Positions 7,949 through 15,735 of a stretch of DNA of 15,918 nt are shown one piece after another. The stretch's first letter is position 1. Each line of letters starts with the position of its first letter. The notes under the pieces are model-generated. The model worked only from the letters and a program-made list of their open reading frames with translations, did not search any database and had not been told where the DNA came from. The stretch spans positions 1-15,918 of the forward strand of contig JADHTD010000025.1 in NCBI GenBank assembly GCA_016776525.1, given 5' to 3'. This stretch comes from Rhodospirillales bacterium (GTDB taxonomy: Bacteria > Pseudomonadota > Alphaproteobacteria > Rhodospirillales > JADHTD01). A program made the translations under genes and the position numbers.

Positions 7949-7974
7949 CCATGCATTGATTGCATAAATGCAAT
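7949..7974. repeat. 26-bp direct repeat, copy 2
   Basis: Identical to 7887-7912 over all 26 bases, including the ATTGCATAAATGCAAT palindrome. It is followed by GGCC-rich inverted repeats (GGCCTCAGGCC, GGCCGTGCCGGCC) before the terminator at 8057. A regulator-binding array or a dispersed REP-like element are both possible; one window cannot decide. Confidence 0.8.
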
Positions 7975-8056
7975 TGGCCTCAGGCCGTGCCGGCCTTCGG
8001 AGTTGTTCCAGGTGAGGTTGGGTTGGGGTTGAGTCCGGGAAAATATTTAAAATGAC

Positions 8057-8090
8057 AAAAGCCCCGCAACAAACGGCGGGGCTTTTTTTT
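8057..8090 (+). terminator. Rho-independent terminator
   Basis: A perfect 7-bp GC stem GCCCCGC (8061-8067)/GCGGGGC (8076-8082) with an eight-base loop is flanked by AAAA upstream and T8 downstream (8083-8090). Pairing of the A and T tracts extends the stem. It probably ends transcription of the plus-strand unit that includes the aldehyde dehydrogenase, 234 bp after its stop codon, which leaves the repeats inside the 3' untranslated region. Confidence 0.85.
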
Positions 8091-8359
8091 GGGCGCTTTT
8101 CGCGCCGCCCGGCGATGATGGCCGAGCTAAAGTTCTATAAGGTCGATATCCCTGTTTGTCTGTCCGGAGGAGTCAGTTCCTAACCTCCTTTGTCTTTCTC
8201 ATCTTGCGGCTATGAGCCTAAAGCAGGGGGAGGTGACTTGCCTTGACGCCGGTTAAGGCGCGCAAGGAATCAGCACCGGTACATAATTTTCCCCAGCGAA
8301 TACAGGAACAATCGTTTCCCTATACCTTACCCGGTGAAGCTTGATACACTCTCGGTGCC
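8091..8359 (+). other. Intergenic region with possible structured RNA or leader
   Basis: No gene is seen here. Several pairings cluster at 8166-8267: CTCAT (8198-8202)/ATGAG (8212-8216); ACCTCC (8183-8188)/GGAGGT (8229-8234) enclosing it; GGAGG (8166-8170) competing for the same CCTCC; and CCTTG (8241-8245)/CAAGG (8263-8267) with inner CGCC/GGCG around GGTTAA. I could not match it to 6S RNA, SRP RNA, or the glycine, cobalamin or cyclic-di-GMP riboswitches. It could be the leader of the next gene or an independent small RNA. Confidence 0.3.
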
Positions 8360-9856
8360 ATGAAAAAAATTCTGATCAAATCCGCCGATGCTTTGACTGG
8401 CTGGTTGCGGGAAGGAGAGACTAAAAAAACGGCCCCAAAAAAGGGGTCGTCAAAGCGTTTGGGTAAAGCCGGTAAGAAAAAACAACCACCGCCGGAATCA
8501 AAATCCCAGGATGCCGGTTCCGCCGTTGCCGAAATCATCGGGGCGCTGACCACTTTGCATACCAGCGGCCAGGTCGCCGTTGCCGGACGGGTGCAGGTCT
8601 TGCGCCTGGACCGTCTGCGCGAAGAACTGGGCGATAAGTGGGACCGCCTCAGCGGCCGTATCGGACAGGTCATCGACAGCACGCTGAACCAATACCTGTC
8701 GGGGCAAGACCTGCACTGGCGGCTCGGCGAACATGCCCACCTTCTGGTTTTCGGTTCGCTGACCCCGGCTGAGGCGGAAGCCAAGTGCGCCCTGATCCGT
8801 TCCAAGATCGAAGAGTTTTTCAGGGGCACACCGGAACTGGCCGGTAAAATCGAAATCGATACGGCGGTGGCGACCGTCGAAGGCGGCATTGGATTGAAGC
8901 CGCTCGACGACCTGGAAACTCTCTACCAGCGTCTTCAACTCACCCGCCCGGCGGGGGCGGATGAAGGCGGTGCGGCGTCGGCGGACGGCCAAGAAACAGA
9001 AAAAGACATCGATATTACCTGGATGGATGAAGACGCAGGTCGTGCGGATGCCGCCGCCGTCAACTGGCGCGCCGATACCGATGACATCGCCGTCGCCCGC
9101 CAGAATATAGGAAACGTCGGCTTTACCAGACGGCCGGTCTGGGATGCGGCTGAGCAAGTGGTGTGCAACTGGTCCTTTATTCCCGCCATCCCGGCCGGCG
9201 GTATATCCGGCAGCGGCGGCAGTATTCTCAGCGCCTGGTCAGGCGGCGCCATGACCCTGGCCCTCGATGAGGCGACCATCGTCAATGTCAATTTAGTCGA
9301 AGCAAAAGAATTCTCCGGTAACATCACCCGGGAAGAGGCGGCAATGATTAACGGCCTCTGGTATCAGGTCCATTTCGGTACCCTGACCAAGGTCTCCCTG
9401 CGCCGGGATTACGGGAAAACCTGTGACTCGCTGAATTTGAAGTTAAGCCCGTCGCGCATAACGGAAATCATCGGCCTGCCGAAGAAACTCCAGCGGGTGC
9501 CCTTCACCGAGGAAAGGGACATGCTGAGAAAGTTTACCGGTGAGGTCGCCGTTTGCTTCGACCTGTTGGCACCTCAGATCAAGAGCTTCCATTCCAGTGG
9601 TGTCCAGTGGGCGGGTTTCAGCATGCGCGACACGGCACTCGACGAAAATGCCGCCATTGAAGCCATCTCCCGCTTCGTGCACCTGGCCGAAGGTGAGGGG
9701 CTTAAGGTGTATGCCCGGGATCTGCCGACCAAAAACGTCGCCATGGCGGCCATCGGCATAGGGGTGCGTTATGTCTTCGGCAAAGCCGTGGCGTCACGGG
9801 CGGAATCCGACGGTGTGAGCTTCCACATCGAAGATGTCCTGGCCGACGGCGGCTAA
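8360..9856 (+). CDS. Degenerate (catalytically dead) GGDEF-EAL-like protein
   Basis: The 498-residue product has no signal peptide or membrane helix. Residues 20-48 are a lysine- and proline-rich, probably disordered segment. Residues about 70-190 resemble a GGDEF domain: the ..HWRLGEHAHLLVFGSL hairpin sits where RxGGDEFxxLLP belongs, so GGDEF is replaced by GEHAH (123-127). From about 250 the sequence resembles an EAL barrel: RRPVWDAAEQVVCNWSF aligns with the QPIvd...vvGxEAL entry strand, with WSF (271-273) in place of EAL, and GLKVYARDLPTKNVAMAAIGIGV followed by GKAV matches the closing AEGVET...GYLFG segment without its acidic residues. It is therefore probably an allosteric or scaffold protein, not a cyclase or phosphodiesterase. 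The fold call is inference from motif spacing. The ribosome site before ATG 8360 is poor, so the start is less certain than the frame. It may be monocistronic: terminators lie on both sides. Confidence 0.7.
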   Translation: MKKILIKSADALTGWLREGETKKTAPKKGSSKRLGKAGKKKQPPPESKSQDAGSAVAEIIGALTTLHTSGQVAVAGRVQVLRLDRLREELGDKWDRLSGRIGQVIDSTLNQYLSGQDLHWRLGEHAHLLVFGSLTPAEAEAKCALIRSKIEEFFRGTPELAGKIEIDTAVATVEGGIGLKPLDDLETLYQRLQLTRPAGADEGGAASADGQETEKDIDITWMDEDAGRADAAAVNWRADTDDIAVARQNIGNVGFTRRPVWDAAEQVVCNWSFIPAIPAGGISGSGGSILSAWSGGAMTLALDEATIVNVNLVEAKEFSGNITREEAAMINGLWYQVHFGTLTKVSLRRDYGKTCDSLNLKLSPSRITEIIGLPKKLQRVPFTEERDMLRKFTGEVAVCFDLLAPQIKSFHSSGVQWAGFSMRDTALDENAAIEAISRFVHLAEGEGLKVYARDLPTKNVAMAAIGIGVRYVFGKAVASRAESDGVSFHIEDVLADGG

Positions 9857-9866
9857 CCTCAGGGAC

Positions 9867-9900
9867 AAAAAACCCCGGACCAATTAGGGACCGGGGTTTC
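9867..9900. terminator. Bidirectional rho-independent terminator between convergent genes
   Basis: AACCCCGG (9871-9878) pairs with CCGGGGTT (9891-9898), with a further CC/GG pairing inside. Read on the plus strand it ends in TTT, ten or so bases after the GGDEF-EAL-like stop; read on the minus strand it is followed by T6 and would end the transport operon 34 bp after its last stop. The minus-strand version has the better T-tract. Confidence 0.8.
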
Positions 9901-9931
9901 TATGGGCGTTGAAGGAAGGGGGGGGTGTTGC

Positions 9932-11059
9932 TTACAGCCCCAATTCCTCTTCGGCGATCGGCAGTTCCACCCGCTCGCCGCGCTTGGCGCTGATGTCCAT
10001 AGCCATGGTACAGACCAGGTTGCGGTGGGCTTCGGCGGCCGTCGCATGCGGCGTTTCCAGGCCGGTATGGACGCGGGCGTACCAGGCGTTGGTCTCCTCG
10101 CGCATCGGTCCCCACAGCTGACCCTTCCACAGGTCGCCCGGCGGATAACTGGTCAGGAAGTCGACGTGGCGTTCGAACTTCGGCTTGAAGCCTTCCGGGC
10201 TGTAACCGGCGCCGAGCACGTCCTCGGTGGCCATTACCAGATCGCGGTGGGTGTCTTCGATATCGATGACGCCCTTGGTGCCGACAATGCCGATCTCCAG
10301 GCCGTAGACCGACCCCGGCCAGACGATGGGCAGGGCCCAGGAAATATTCATGGAGAAAATAGTGCCGTCGTCCATGGTGAAGATACCCAGCGTCGAGTCC
10401 TTGGTGCCGAGATACGACAAGGCCGTGTCGACCGACTGGGCATAGACGGAAGTAGGCGTTTTGCCTTCCATCAGCCACATGCTCATGTCCAGGCTGTGGG
10501 TGCCGGAGACAACCATCGGCGTCAGGTTGTTGCGCTCGTTGGTTTTCTCAATGGTGGCGATCGGCACCATACGGTTCATGAAGGCGCGGGTGACGACCGT
10601 GGTGACCGGGCCGATCTGTCCCTGGCTGAGGCGTTCCTTGACGGTCAGGAAGCGCCGCCGGAAACGCTGGGTATAGCCGACCACGGCGTCGGCGCCGGCG
10701 GCTTCGATGGCTTCCACCATCTTGCGCGAGTCGAGCGGGTTGGTGGCCAGAGGCTTTTCGATGAACAGATGCTTGTGGCCCTTTTCCAGGGCGAACAGGG
10801 TCGGGTCGACGTGTTTGTTTTCGTCGGTGACGATCATCACGGCGTTGACCTCGGGGCGGCTGATCAGCTCTTCGTGGTCGGTGGTGAAAAAATCGGCATC
10901 GACGTCAGCAGCCAGTTTTTTGCCCAGGTCTTCATTAATGTCGCACAGGCCCAGCCAGCCGACGCCCGGATAATCGCGGGCCATGATGGCCCGGATGCGG
11001 CCGATGGTGCCGCAGCCGATAACGGCCAGGCCGATTTCCATATTATCTTTCTTTGGCAT
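9932..11059 (-). CDS. Gfo/Idh/MocA family NAD(P)-dependent dehydrogenase (operon gene 5)
   Basis: The 375-residue protein has an N-terminal Rossmann fold (IGLAVIGCGTIGRIRA, acidic D41 ending the second strand in LCDINED), the signature EKP at 101-103 (HLFIEKPLATN), whose lysine is catalytic in the family, and the C-terminal sheet domain motif GTHSLDM (186-192). Family members oxidise sugars, inositols or related alcohols. Start ATG 11059 has GAGAGGA eight bases upstream; the internal ATG giving MEIGLAVIG is possible but has no better ribosome site. It is the last gene of the minus-strand operon, 142 bp after the paralogous dehydrogenase. A TTCGAA like those in the operon promoter region lies in this gap (11075-11080). 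Substrate unknown. Confidence 0.9.
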   Translation of the reverse strand: MPKKDNMEIGLAVIGCGTIGRIRAIMARDYPGVGWLGLCDINEDLGKKLAADVDADFFTTDHEELISRPEVNAVMIVTDENKHVDPTLFALEKGHKHLFIEKPLATNPLDSRKMVEAIEAAGADAVVGYTQRFRRRFLTVKERLSQGQIGPVTTVVTRAFMNRMVPIATIEKTNERNNLTPMVVSGTHSLDMSMWLMEGKTPTSVYAQSVDTALSYLGTKDSTLGIFTMDDGTIFSMNISWALPIVWPGSVYGLEIGIVGTKGVIDIEDTHRDLVMATEDVLGAGYSPEGFKPKFERHVDFLTSYPPGDLWKGQLWGPMREETNAWYARVHTGLETPHATAAEAHRNLVCTMAMDISAKRGERVELPIAEEELGL

Positions 11060-11201
11060 CTTTAAATCCTCTCGTTCGAAAAAAATTAACGGAATACGTC
11101 GTCCTAAGCTGAAGCCTTATTGGAATTCTTCGACTGTTCTACAGGTGTTACCGTCAAGAACAAGGCAAAAATACCGCCGGTTCACCTGATGAATAATTAC
11201 C

Positions 11202-12197
11202 TTATAGGCGGACCGGTCCGCCGGCCTGGGCCGAACGGCAGATGGCTTCGAAAACCTCGATATTGTGGAGTTTTTCCTCGTCGGTGAAGGGATTGTCGCC
11301 GCTGCCCTCGACGGCATCGGCGAAGGCATTGAGGTTATCGACCACGGCATTGCCAGATTGCAGTTCCCAGGTTTCCACCTGCCAGTCTTGCTTGACGCAT
11401 TTGGTCATCTGGATGGCGCCGGCGACTTCCGGGCGTACCGTATAGTGGGCTTCGGCCCAGGCTTCGGTGCCGAACACCCGGAAGCGGATGAACAGCGGCG
11501 TCGTCATCACGCAGTTGATATAGCCGGTCATGCCGCTATCGAAGCGGGCCAGTACGCTGATGATGTCGCCGCCCTCATTGTCGGTGGCGATCTTGGCGGT
11601 CTGGGAAAAAACGTCAAAGACGCGGCCGAACATGTTGATGTAGGCATCGGTCAGGTGAATGCCCATGCTGGTCATGCCGGCGGCCGGAGCTTCATTGCCG
11701 GACCGCCGCCAGTTGCCTTCCGCCAGGTTGCCCAGCAGGTCGTGGCTGAAGTTGGACTCCACATGCAGGATGGTGCCCAAGTCCCCGTCGTCGGCCATCC
11801 GCTTGATTTCGCGAAGCGCCGGGTCGAAGCGGAATTCATGGCCCAGGCTCAGCTGCACCCCGGCCTGGTTACAGGCTTCGATGGCGCGGCTTGCCCCCTT
11901 GGCTGTCAGGGCCAGCGGCTTTTCGCAGAACACATGCTTGCCGGCCTGGGCGGCGAGAATGATCTGGGCCTCGTGTTTGGAATGCGGGGTTGCCAGAATG
12001 ACGGCATCGACCTTCTTGTCGCTCAAGACCTTGTTATAGTCCTGAGTGATCGGAATGTCGTTTTCGGCGGCAAAGGTCTTGGCATCGTCAGTGATGTCGA
12101 CGGCCCGGATGAAGTTGAACCTGTCGCTTCCTTCGCCTAAGCGCCTGATGATTTCACGGCCCCACCAACCGAGGCCTATTACGGCCGCATTGATCAC
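11202..12197 (-). CDS. Second Gfo/Idh/MocA family dehydrogenase (operon gene 4)
   Basis: A 331-residue oxidoreductase: Rossmann motif AAVIGLGWWGREI (4-16), RAVDIT for the cofactor ribose, EKP at 92-94 (HVFCEKPLALT), and the C-domain helix GIHLTDAYI (179-187). It starts with GTG (12197-12195) only three bases after the TctA stop, so it is translationally coupled to the permease; GAGG lies within the last codons of tctA, a rather long 13 bases upstream. It differs clearly from the 375-residue paralogue downstream, so two successive or alternative oxidations of the imported compound are plausible. The exact substrate cannot be read from sequence. Confidence 0.9.
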   Translation of the reverse strand: MINAAVIGLGWWGREIIRRLGEGSDRFNFIRAVDITDDAKTFAAENDIPITQDYNKVLSDKKVDAVILATPHSKHEAQIILAAQAGKHVFCEKPLALTAKGASRAIEACNQAGVQLSLGHEFRFDPALREIKRMADDGDLGTILHVESNFSHDLLGNLAEGNWRRSGNEAPAAGMTSMGIHLTDAYINMFGRVFDVFSQTAKIATDNEGGDIISVLARFDSGMTGYINCVMTTPLFIRFRVFGTEAWAEAHYTVRPEVAGAIQMTKCVKQDWQVETWELQSGNAVVDNLNAFADAVEGSGDNPFTDEEKLHNIEVFEAICRSAQAGGPVRL

Positions 12198-12200
12198 GGT

Positions 12201-13673
12201 TTATTTTTTTCCTCGTTTGAAAATGCCGTCATAGAAAGTGTAGAGCACGACGACGAGCAGGATGGTGCCAACCGGCTGGGTGAGCACGAACCACCATTCC
12301 TTGTCTTCGAAAATAGTCAGGGCGCGGCGCAGGTTTTCGTCGGCCAGCGGCCCCAGGATGACGGCCAGCACCATCGGCGCCAGCGGGAATCCGTAGCGCC
12401 ACAGGATGTAGCCGACGATACCGGCGGCGAACATGATGTAGACGTCGAAGAAATTGAGATTGACGGCAAAGGCGCCGATAACACAGATCGGAATAATCAG
12501 CGGCATGAGCAGGGTCGGCGGCAGGCTGAACAGCTTGACGCAGGGCTTCACCAGGGCGATGGCCATGCCGTACATCAGGAAATTGGCGATGATCAGCGCA
12601 AAATAGATGAAATAGATAAGGCCCGGGTTCTCCACCTGGATGGTCGGTCCGACCACCACGTTCTTCAGTTCCAGGGCCGCCAGGATGGCTGCTGCCGCCG
12701 CGTTGCCGGGAATGCCGAGCGTCAGGGTCGGCAGCATGGAACCGCCGACATTGGCGTTGTTGGCGACCTCGGCGGAGACGATGCCTTCATAGCTGCCCTT
12801 GCCCCATTTGGCTTGTTCTTCCGGCTTGGCGCGCCGCCGGGCGACGTCATAGGACAGGAACGAGGCGACATTGGCGCCGGCCCCGGGGATGGCGCCGATG
12901 ACGGTGCCGATGAGGCCCGAACGGATGGCCGTGCGGGAATACTTCCAGAGCATGCTGAACGGCGGTACGACACGGCCGACTTCCTGGGGAATGCCGGTCG
13001 GGTTCTTCTTCGGCAGGACGCGCAGAATTTCGGTGAGGCCGAACAGTCCGATGAGGATCGGGATATAGCTGATGCCGTCTTCCAGAATGCCGACGCCGAA
13101 GGTAAAGCGCGGCGTGCCGTGGATGGCGTCCAGCCCGGTGAAGGCGACCAACAGGCCGACCCAGCCGGAAATCCAGCCCTTAAGGGGCAGCTCGCCCGAC
13201 GACATGGAGCCGCAGATGGCGATCCCCCACATGGCCAGCAGGAACATTTCCCAGGAGCGGAACAGCAAGGCCAGGAACAGGATGACCGGGATCAGGCTAA
13301 TGAGAATAAGAATGCCGACCCAGTTGCCCATGAAGGAAGCCGCGATGGCCGTGCCCAGGGCCAGGCCGCCTTCGCCCTTCTTGGCCAGGGCATGGCCTTC
13401 CATCATGGTCGGCACTGCGTCGGGCGTTCCGGGAATATTAATGAGGACGGCGGATATGGCACCGCCGAAGACGCTGCCGGTGTAAACGCCCAGCATGAAC
13501 ATAATCGCCGGGTACTGGTCCATGCCCGCCGAAAGGCCGATCAGCAGGGCCATGGCCATGGTCGTCGACAAGCCCGGCATGGCCCCCCAGAGGATGCCCA
13601 GCGTCGTGCCGAGCAGGCAAATCCAAATCATGTAGGGTGTAAAGGCGAGGCCGACGAGATTCCAATCAATCAT
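12201..13673 (-). CDS. tctA: TctA-type large permease subunit of a tripartite tricarboxylate transporter
   Basis: The 490-residue, highly hydrophobic protein has about 11-12 predicted membrane helices and the repeated TctA motifs: GAMPGLSTTMAMALLIG near residue 31 and GAIPGAGANVASFLSYD near residue 264, each in an inverted half, plus NVGGSMLPTLTLGIPGNAA. In TTT systems this subunit carries substrate across the inner membrane with a cation gradient. Length is normal. Start ATG 13673 is 12 bp after the tctB stop. It ends in a lysine-rich cytoplasmic tail. The following dehydrogenase begins three bases after its stop. Confidence 0.95.
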   Translation of the reverse strand: MIDWNLVGLAFTPYMIWICLLGTTLGILWGAMPGLSTTMAMALLIGLSAGMDQYPAIMFMLGVYTGSVFGGAISAVLINIPGTPDAVPTMMEGHALAKKGEGGLALGTAIAASFMGNWVGILILISLIPVILFLALLFRSWEMFLLAMWGIAICGSMSSGELPLKGWISGWVGLLVAFTGLDAIHGTPRFTFGVGILEDGISYIPILIGLFGLTEILRVLPKKNPTGIPQEVGRVVPPFSMLWKYSRTAIRSGLIGTVIGAIPGAGANVASFLSYDVARRRAKPEEQAKWGKGSYEGIVSAEVANNANVGGSMLPTLTLGIPGNAAAAAILAALELKNVVVGPTIQVENPGLIYFIYFALIIANFLMYGMAIALVKPCVKLFSLPPTLLMPLIIPICVIGAFAVNLNFFDVYIMFAAGIVGYILWRYGFPLAPMVLAVILGPLADENLRRALTIFEDKEWWFVLTQPVGTILLVVVLYTFYDGIFKRGKK

Positions 13674-13685
13674 GTGTCTGCCCCC

Positions 13686-14291
13686 TCAACTCGGCAGCAA
13701 AATTCTGAAACCCTGGCGGAAAATGGAGGCCAGGGAGACGATCATGACGAGGGAAACCAATCCGCAATAATGCCAGCGGGCCTTCCAGAACAGTTTCAGG
13801 ATGATGGCCAGGGCGGGGATGGAGGCTAATTCGAAACCACTGAAGCGGAAGACGAAAAACGGCGTCGGATAGCGGAAGTCCAGTTCAACAACATCGACAA
13901 GGACGATATAGGCGAGAATGACCCCCATCAGGAAAAGCGTGCGGCGCAATTGGCCGGATTCGGAATACTCTGCATCTTCTTCCGACATGGTTTCGATATC
14001 GCCGCCGGCGAACATGTTTTGCGAACCACCTTCCCGGTATGCTTTCACGCCGAGGCTGACGGCCATCAGCGCCAAGGTCAGGCCGACCAGGAACGGCAAC
14101 AGTCCCGGATGGGTGTAGAGGCTGCCGGGATTCGGCATCTGGTAAGACAGGATCATCGCAAAGACGCCGAGGGCAGCAAGAACGATGGAGGAGACGAAAT
14201 TCTTTTGCGGGGTGGACCGTTCGTCAACGGCCTCTTCACCTTCCCACTTGGCTGTTTCGGGTGTTTCCGAGCCGGTCGGGTCGTCACTCAT
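13686..14291 (-). CDS. tctB: TctB-type small membrane subunit of the TTT transporter
   Basis: The 201-residue protein has a hydrophilic, acidic N-terminus (1-29) and four or five membrane segments near 31-51, 63-84, 117-137, 143-168 and 174-195, the arrangement of TctB proteins that support the large permease. An acidic loop (about 88-115) separates the halves. The ribosome site before ATG 14291 is weak: only GGAC is near, and no better start is seen. It lies between the binding protein and tctA in the classic C-B-A order, which settles its identity since TctB sequences are poorly conserved. Confidence 0.88.
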   Translation of the reverse strand: MSDDPTGSETPETAKWEGEEAVDERSTPQKNFVSSIVLAALGVFAMILSYQMPNPGSLYTHPGLLPFLVGLTLALMAVSLGVKAYREGGSQNMFAGGDIETMSEEDAEYSESGQLRRTLFLMGVILAYIVLVDVVELDFRYPTPFFVFRFSGFELASIPALAIILKLFWKARWHYCGLVSLVMIVSLASIFRQGFRILLPS

Positions 14292-14333
14292 GTTACTATA
14301 TCGTCCGTAAGTTATTGAAATTTATTAAGAAAA

Positions 14334-14374
14334 CTTCCGGATGGGGGCTGAATTATTAGCGTCCCATCCGGAAG
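14334..14374 (-). terminator. Long hairpin between tctC and tctB (attenuator or mRNA stabiliser)
   Basis: Perfect 12-bp arms CTTCCGGATGGG (14334-14345)/CCCATCCGGAAG (14363-14374) enclose a 17-base loop. On the minus strand the stem is followed by TTTTCTTAATAAATTT, resembling a leaky intrinsic terminator. It begins 33 bp after the binding-protein stop and precedes tctB. Such elements commonly raise the binding protein level relative to the membrane subunits; that role here is inferred. Confidence 0.75.
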
Positions 14375-14407
14375 CGATCGAAATTGATCTATTGGGTTAA
14401 ACCCATC

Positions 14408-15550
14408 TTAGCCAAGCGGCTTGTAACCTTTCGGCGGCCACCACTTGTCGAAATCGGCCGGATCGGGCAGGCCCAGTTCGGACGGGCTTTTGACCTTTTT
14501 ACCGATCTGGTCGCGCGTGTTCCAGAAGGTCGTCGCGGTGACCGACTCGACCTGGGCGGCGCGGCGGTCGGCTGCGGCACCCATACGCACATCGACGTCG
14601 AAGAATTTCTTCTTGGCGATGGCTTGGAAAGCATCCGAAGCAACGGCGTCTTTCCAGGCGGCGCCGATCTTATCCAGAATAGCCTTATCCGTGGTCCGCT
14701 TCAGCGCGATGTTGTAGATGCCCGACAGCGGCAGCAGCGGTTTCAGGGATGGGATCATACCGCCAACCGATTTCAGAACCGTGCCGTTGGCCAACTTGAG
14801 GTCATTGCGGCCGGTCTGTTGCAGGTTGACCAGCTTACCGGCCCGGATGTGCTCGATATGCTCGTGCACGCCGCCGCCGGCGATGTCGACTTCACCGTTG
14901 AGGCCGGCCAGCGTTGCCGCTTTACCGCCCTTATAAGGCACGTACTTCAGCTTGATGCCGGCGCCTTCGGAAACGATCAGCGCCAGTTCCTGCCACAGGC
15001 CACCGGTGCCGGAGGTCGAAATGCTGACCTTGCCCGGGTTTTTCTTGGCGGCGGCAATGACGTCGGCCAAAGACTTGAACTTGGAGTCCGGACGCACCGA
15101 CCAGCTGGCCAGAGAGTTGGCCGCCTGGAAGTACTGCCAGTCCATATAGGTAACGGAGGTGGAGTGACCCATGATCCGGACGAACTTGTTGTAGTTCGCC
15201 GCACCCAGCCACCAGTATCCATTATCGGGTTTGCCGAGCATGAACTTGGTGGCGACGCCGCCGACGGCGCCGGGCTTGTTGACGGGGTTAATGGTCCAAC
15301 CCGTGCTTTTGGCCATGGCGCCGGCCAGCGTACGGATCACGGTGTCGGTACCGCCACCGGCACCGTACATGATGACGGCGGTGATCGGACGTTCCGGCCA
15401 GCCCGCGGCCTCGGCCTTACTAGGCGTGATAGCCAAGCCGGTCATTCCAATGGCACCCGCAGCACCCAGTCCCTGGAGAACCTGACGTCGGTCCATTTCA
15501 ACCCAGGAGTCGGATGTTACAAGGCTATCGTCTTTGAAGTCTTTCTTCAT
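14408..15550 (-). CDS. tctC: TctC/Bug-type substrate-binding protein with Tat signal
   Basis: The 380-residue periplasmic protein captures the transported carboxylate. The N-terminus has a long hydrophilic stretch, then DRRQVLQGLGAAGAIG (20-35), a twin-arginine (Tat) signal ending near AEA at 46-48. The mature part shows Bug family blocks: WPERPITAVIMYGAGGGTD, NKPGAVGGVA (loop contacting ligand carboxylates), VSISTSGTGGLWQE and VPYKGGKAATLAGLNGEVD. Length is slightly above the usual 320-340 because of the extended signal and C-terminus. Start ATG 15550 has GAGGGGG at eight bases. First gene of the five-gene operon, with a promoter about 180 bp upstream. Ligand unknown. Confidence 0.93.
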   Translation of the reverse strand: MKKDFKDDSLVTSDSWVEMDRRQVLQGLGAAGAIGMTGLAITPSKAEAAGWPERPITAVIMYGAGGGTDTVIRTLAGAMAKSTGWTINPVNKPGAVGGVATKFMLGKPDNGYWWLGAANYNKFVRIMGHSTSVTYMDWQYFQAANSLASWSVRPDSKFKSLADVIAAAKKNPGKVSISTSGTGGLWQELALIVSEGAGIKLKYVPYKGGKAATLAGLNGEVDIAGGGVHEHIEHIRAGKLVNLQQTGRNDLKLANGTVLKSVGGMIPSLKPLLPLSGIYNIALKRTTDKAILDKIGAAWKDAVASDAFQAIAKKKFFDVDVRMGAAADRRAAQVESVTATTFWNTRDQIGKKVKSPSELGLPDPADFDKWWPPKGYKPLG

Positions 15551-15575
15551 TATTAAGCCCCCTCATAAAAAGGAT

Positions 15576-15707
15576 TTCGAAGCGATTGGTGATAATTCCA
15601 TCGGATGGGAACATGATATTCCGCCAAAGGTAGCGACTTTGCGTAAGTTTCGAATGGCGAAAAAAGTTGTTTGTATTGACCTCCCCAGGAATCGATGAAA
15701 TTTCGAA
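15576..15707. promoter_or_regulatory. Recurrent TTCGAA motifs in the tctC leader
   Basis: The palindrome TTCGAA occurs at 15576-15581, 15649-15654 and 15702-15707, with a near copy ATCGAA at 15731-15736 by the -10 box. Local contexts ATTTCGAA, GTTTCGAA and ATTTCGAAA suggest an A/T-flanked operator. Start-to-start distances are 73, 53 and 29 bp. A regulator binding here is inferred only. Confidence 0.35.
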
Positions 15708-15735
15708 ACATGGGCTTAACTGCCCACGATATCGA

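Noticed and set aside
7762..7965. Minus-strand 67-codon open frame crossing the direct repeat
   Set aside because: Overlaps the aldehyde dehydrogenase end and the noncoding palindromic repeats; the peptide is low-information translation of the repeat.
7887..7974. CRISPR array
   Set aside because: Only two repeat copies with one 36-bp gap, palindromic over most of the unit, and no cas genes nearby.
8166..8267. 6S RNA or a known riboswitch
   Set aside because: I could not find the 6S central-bubble layout or the conserved boxes of glycine, cobalamin or cyclic-di-GMP riboswitches.
9902..11065. 387-codon plus-strand open frame
   Set aside because: Shadow of the Gfo/Idh/MocA gene on the opposite strand, whose motifs and ribosome site are clear.
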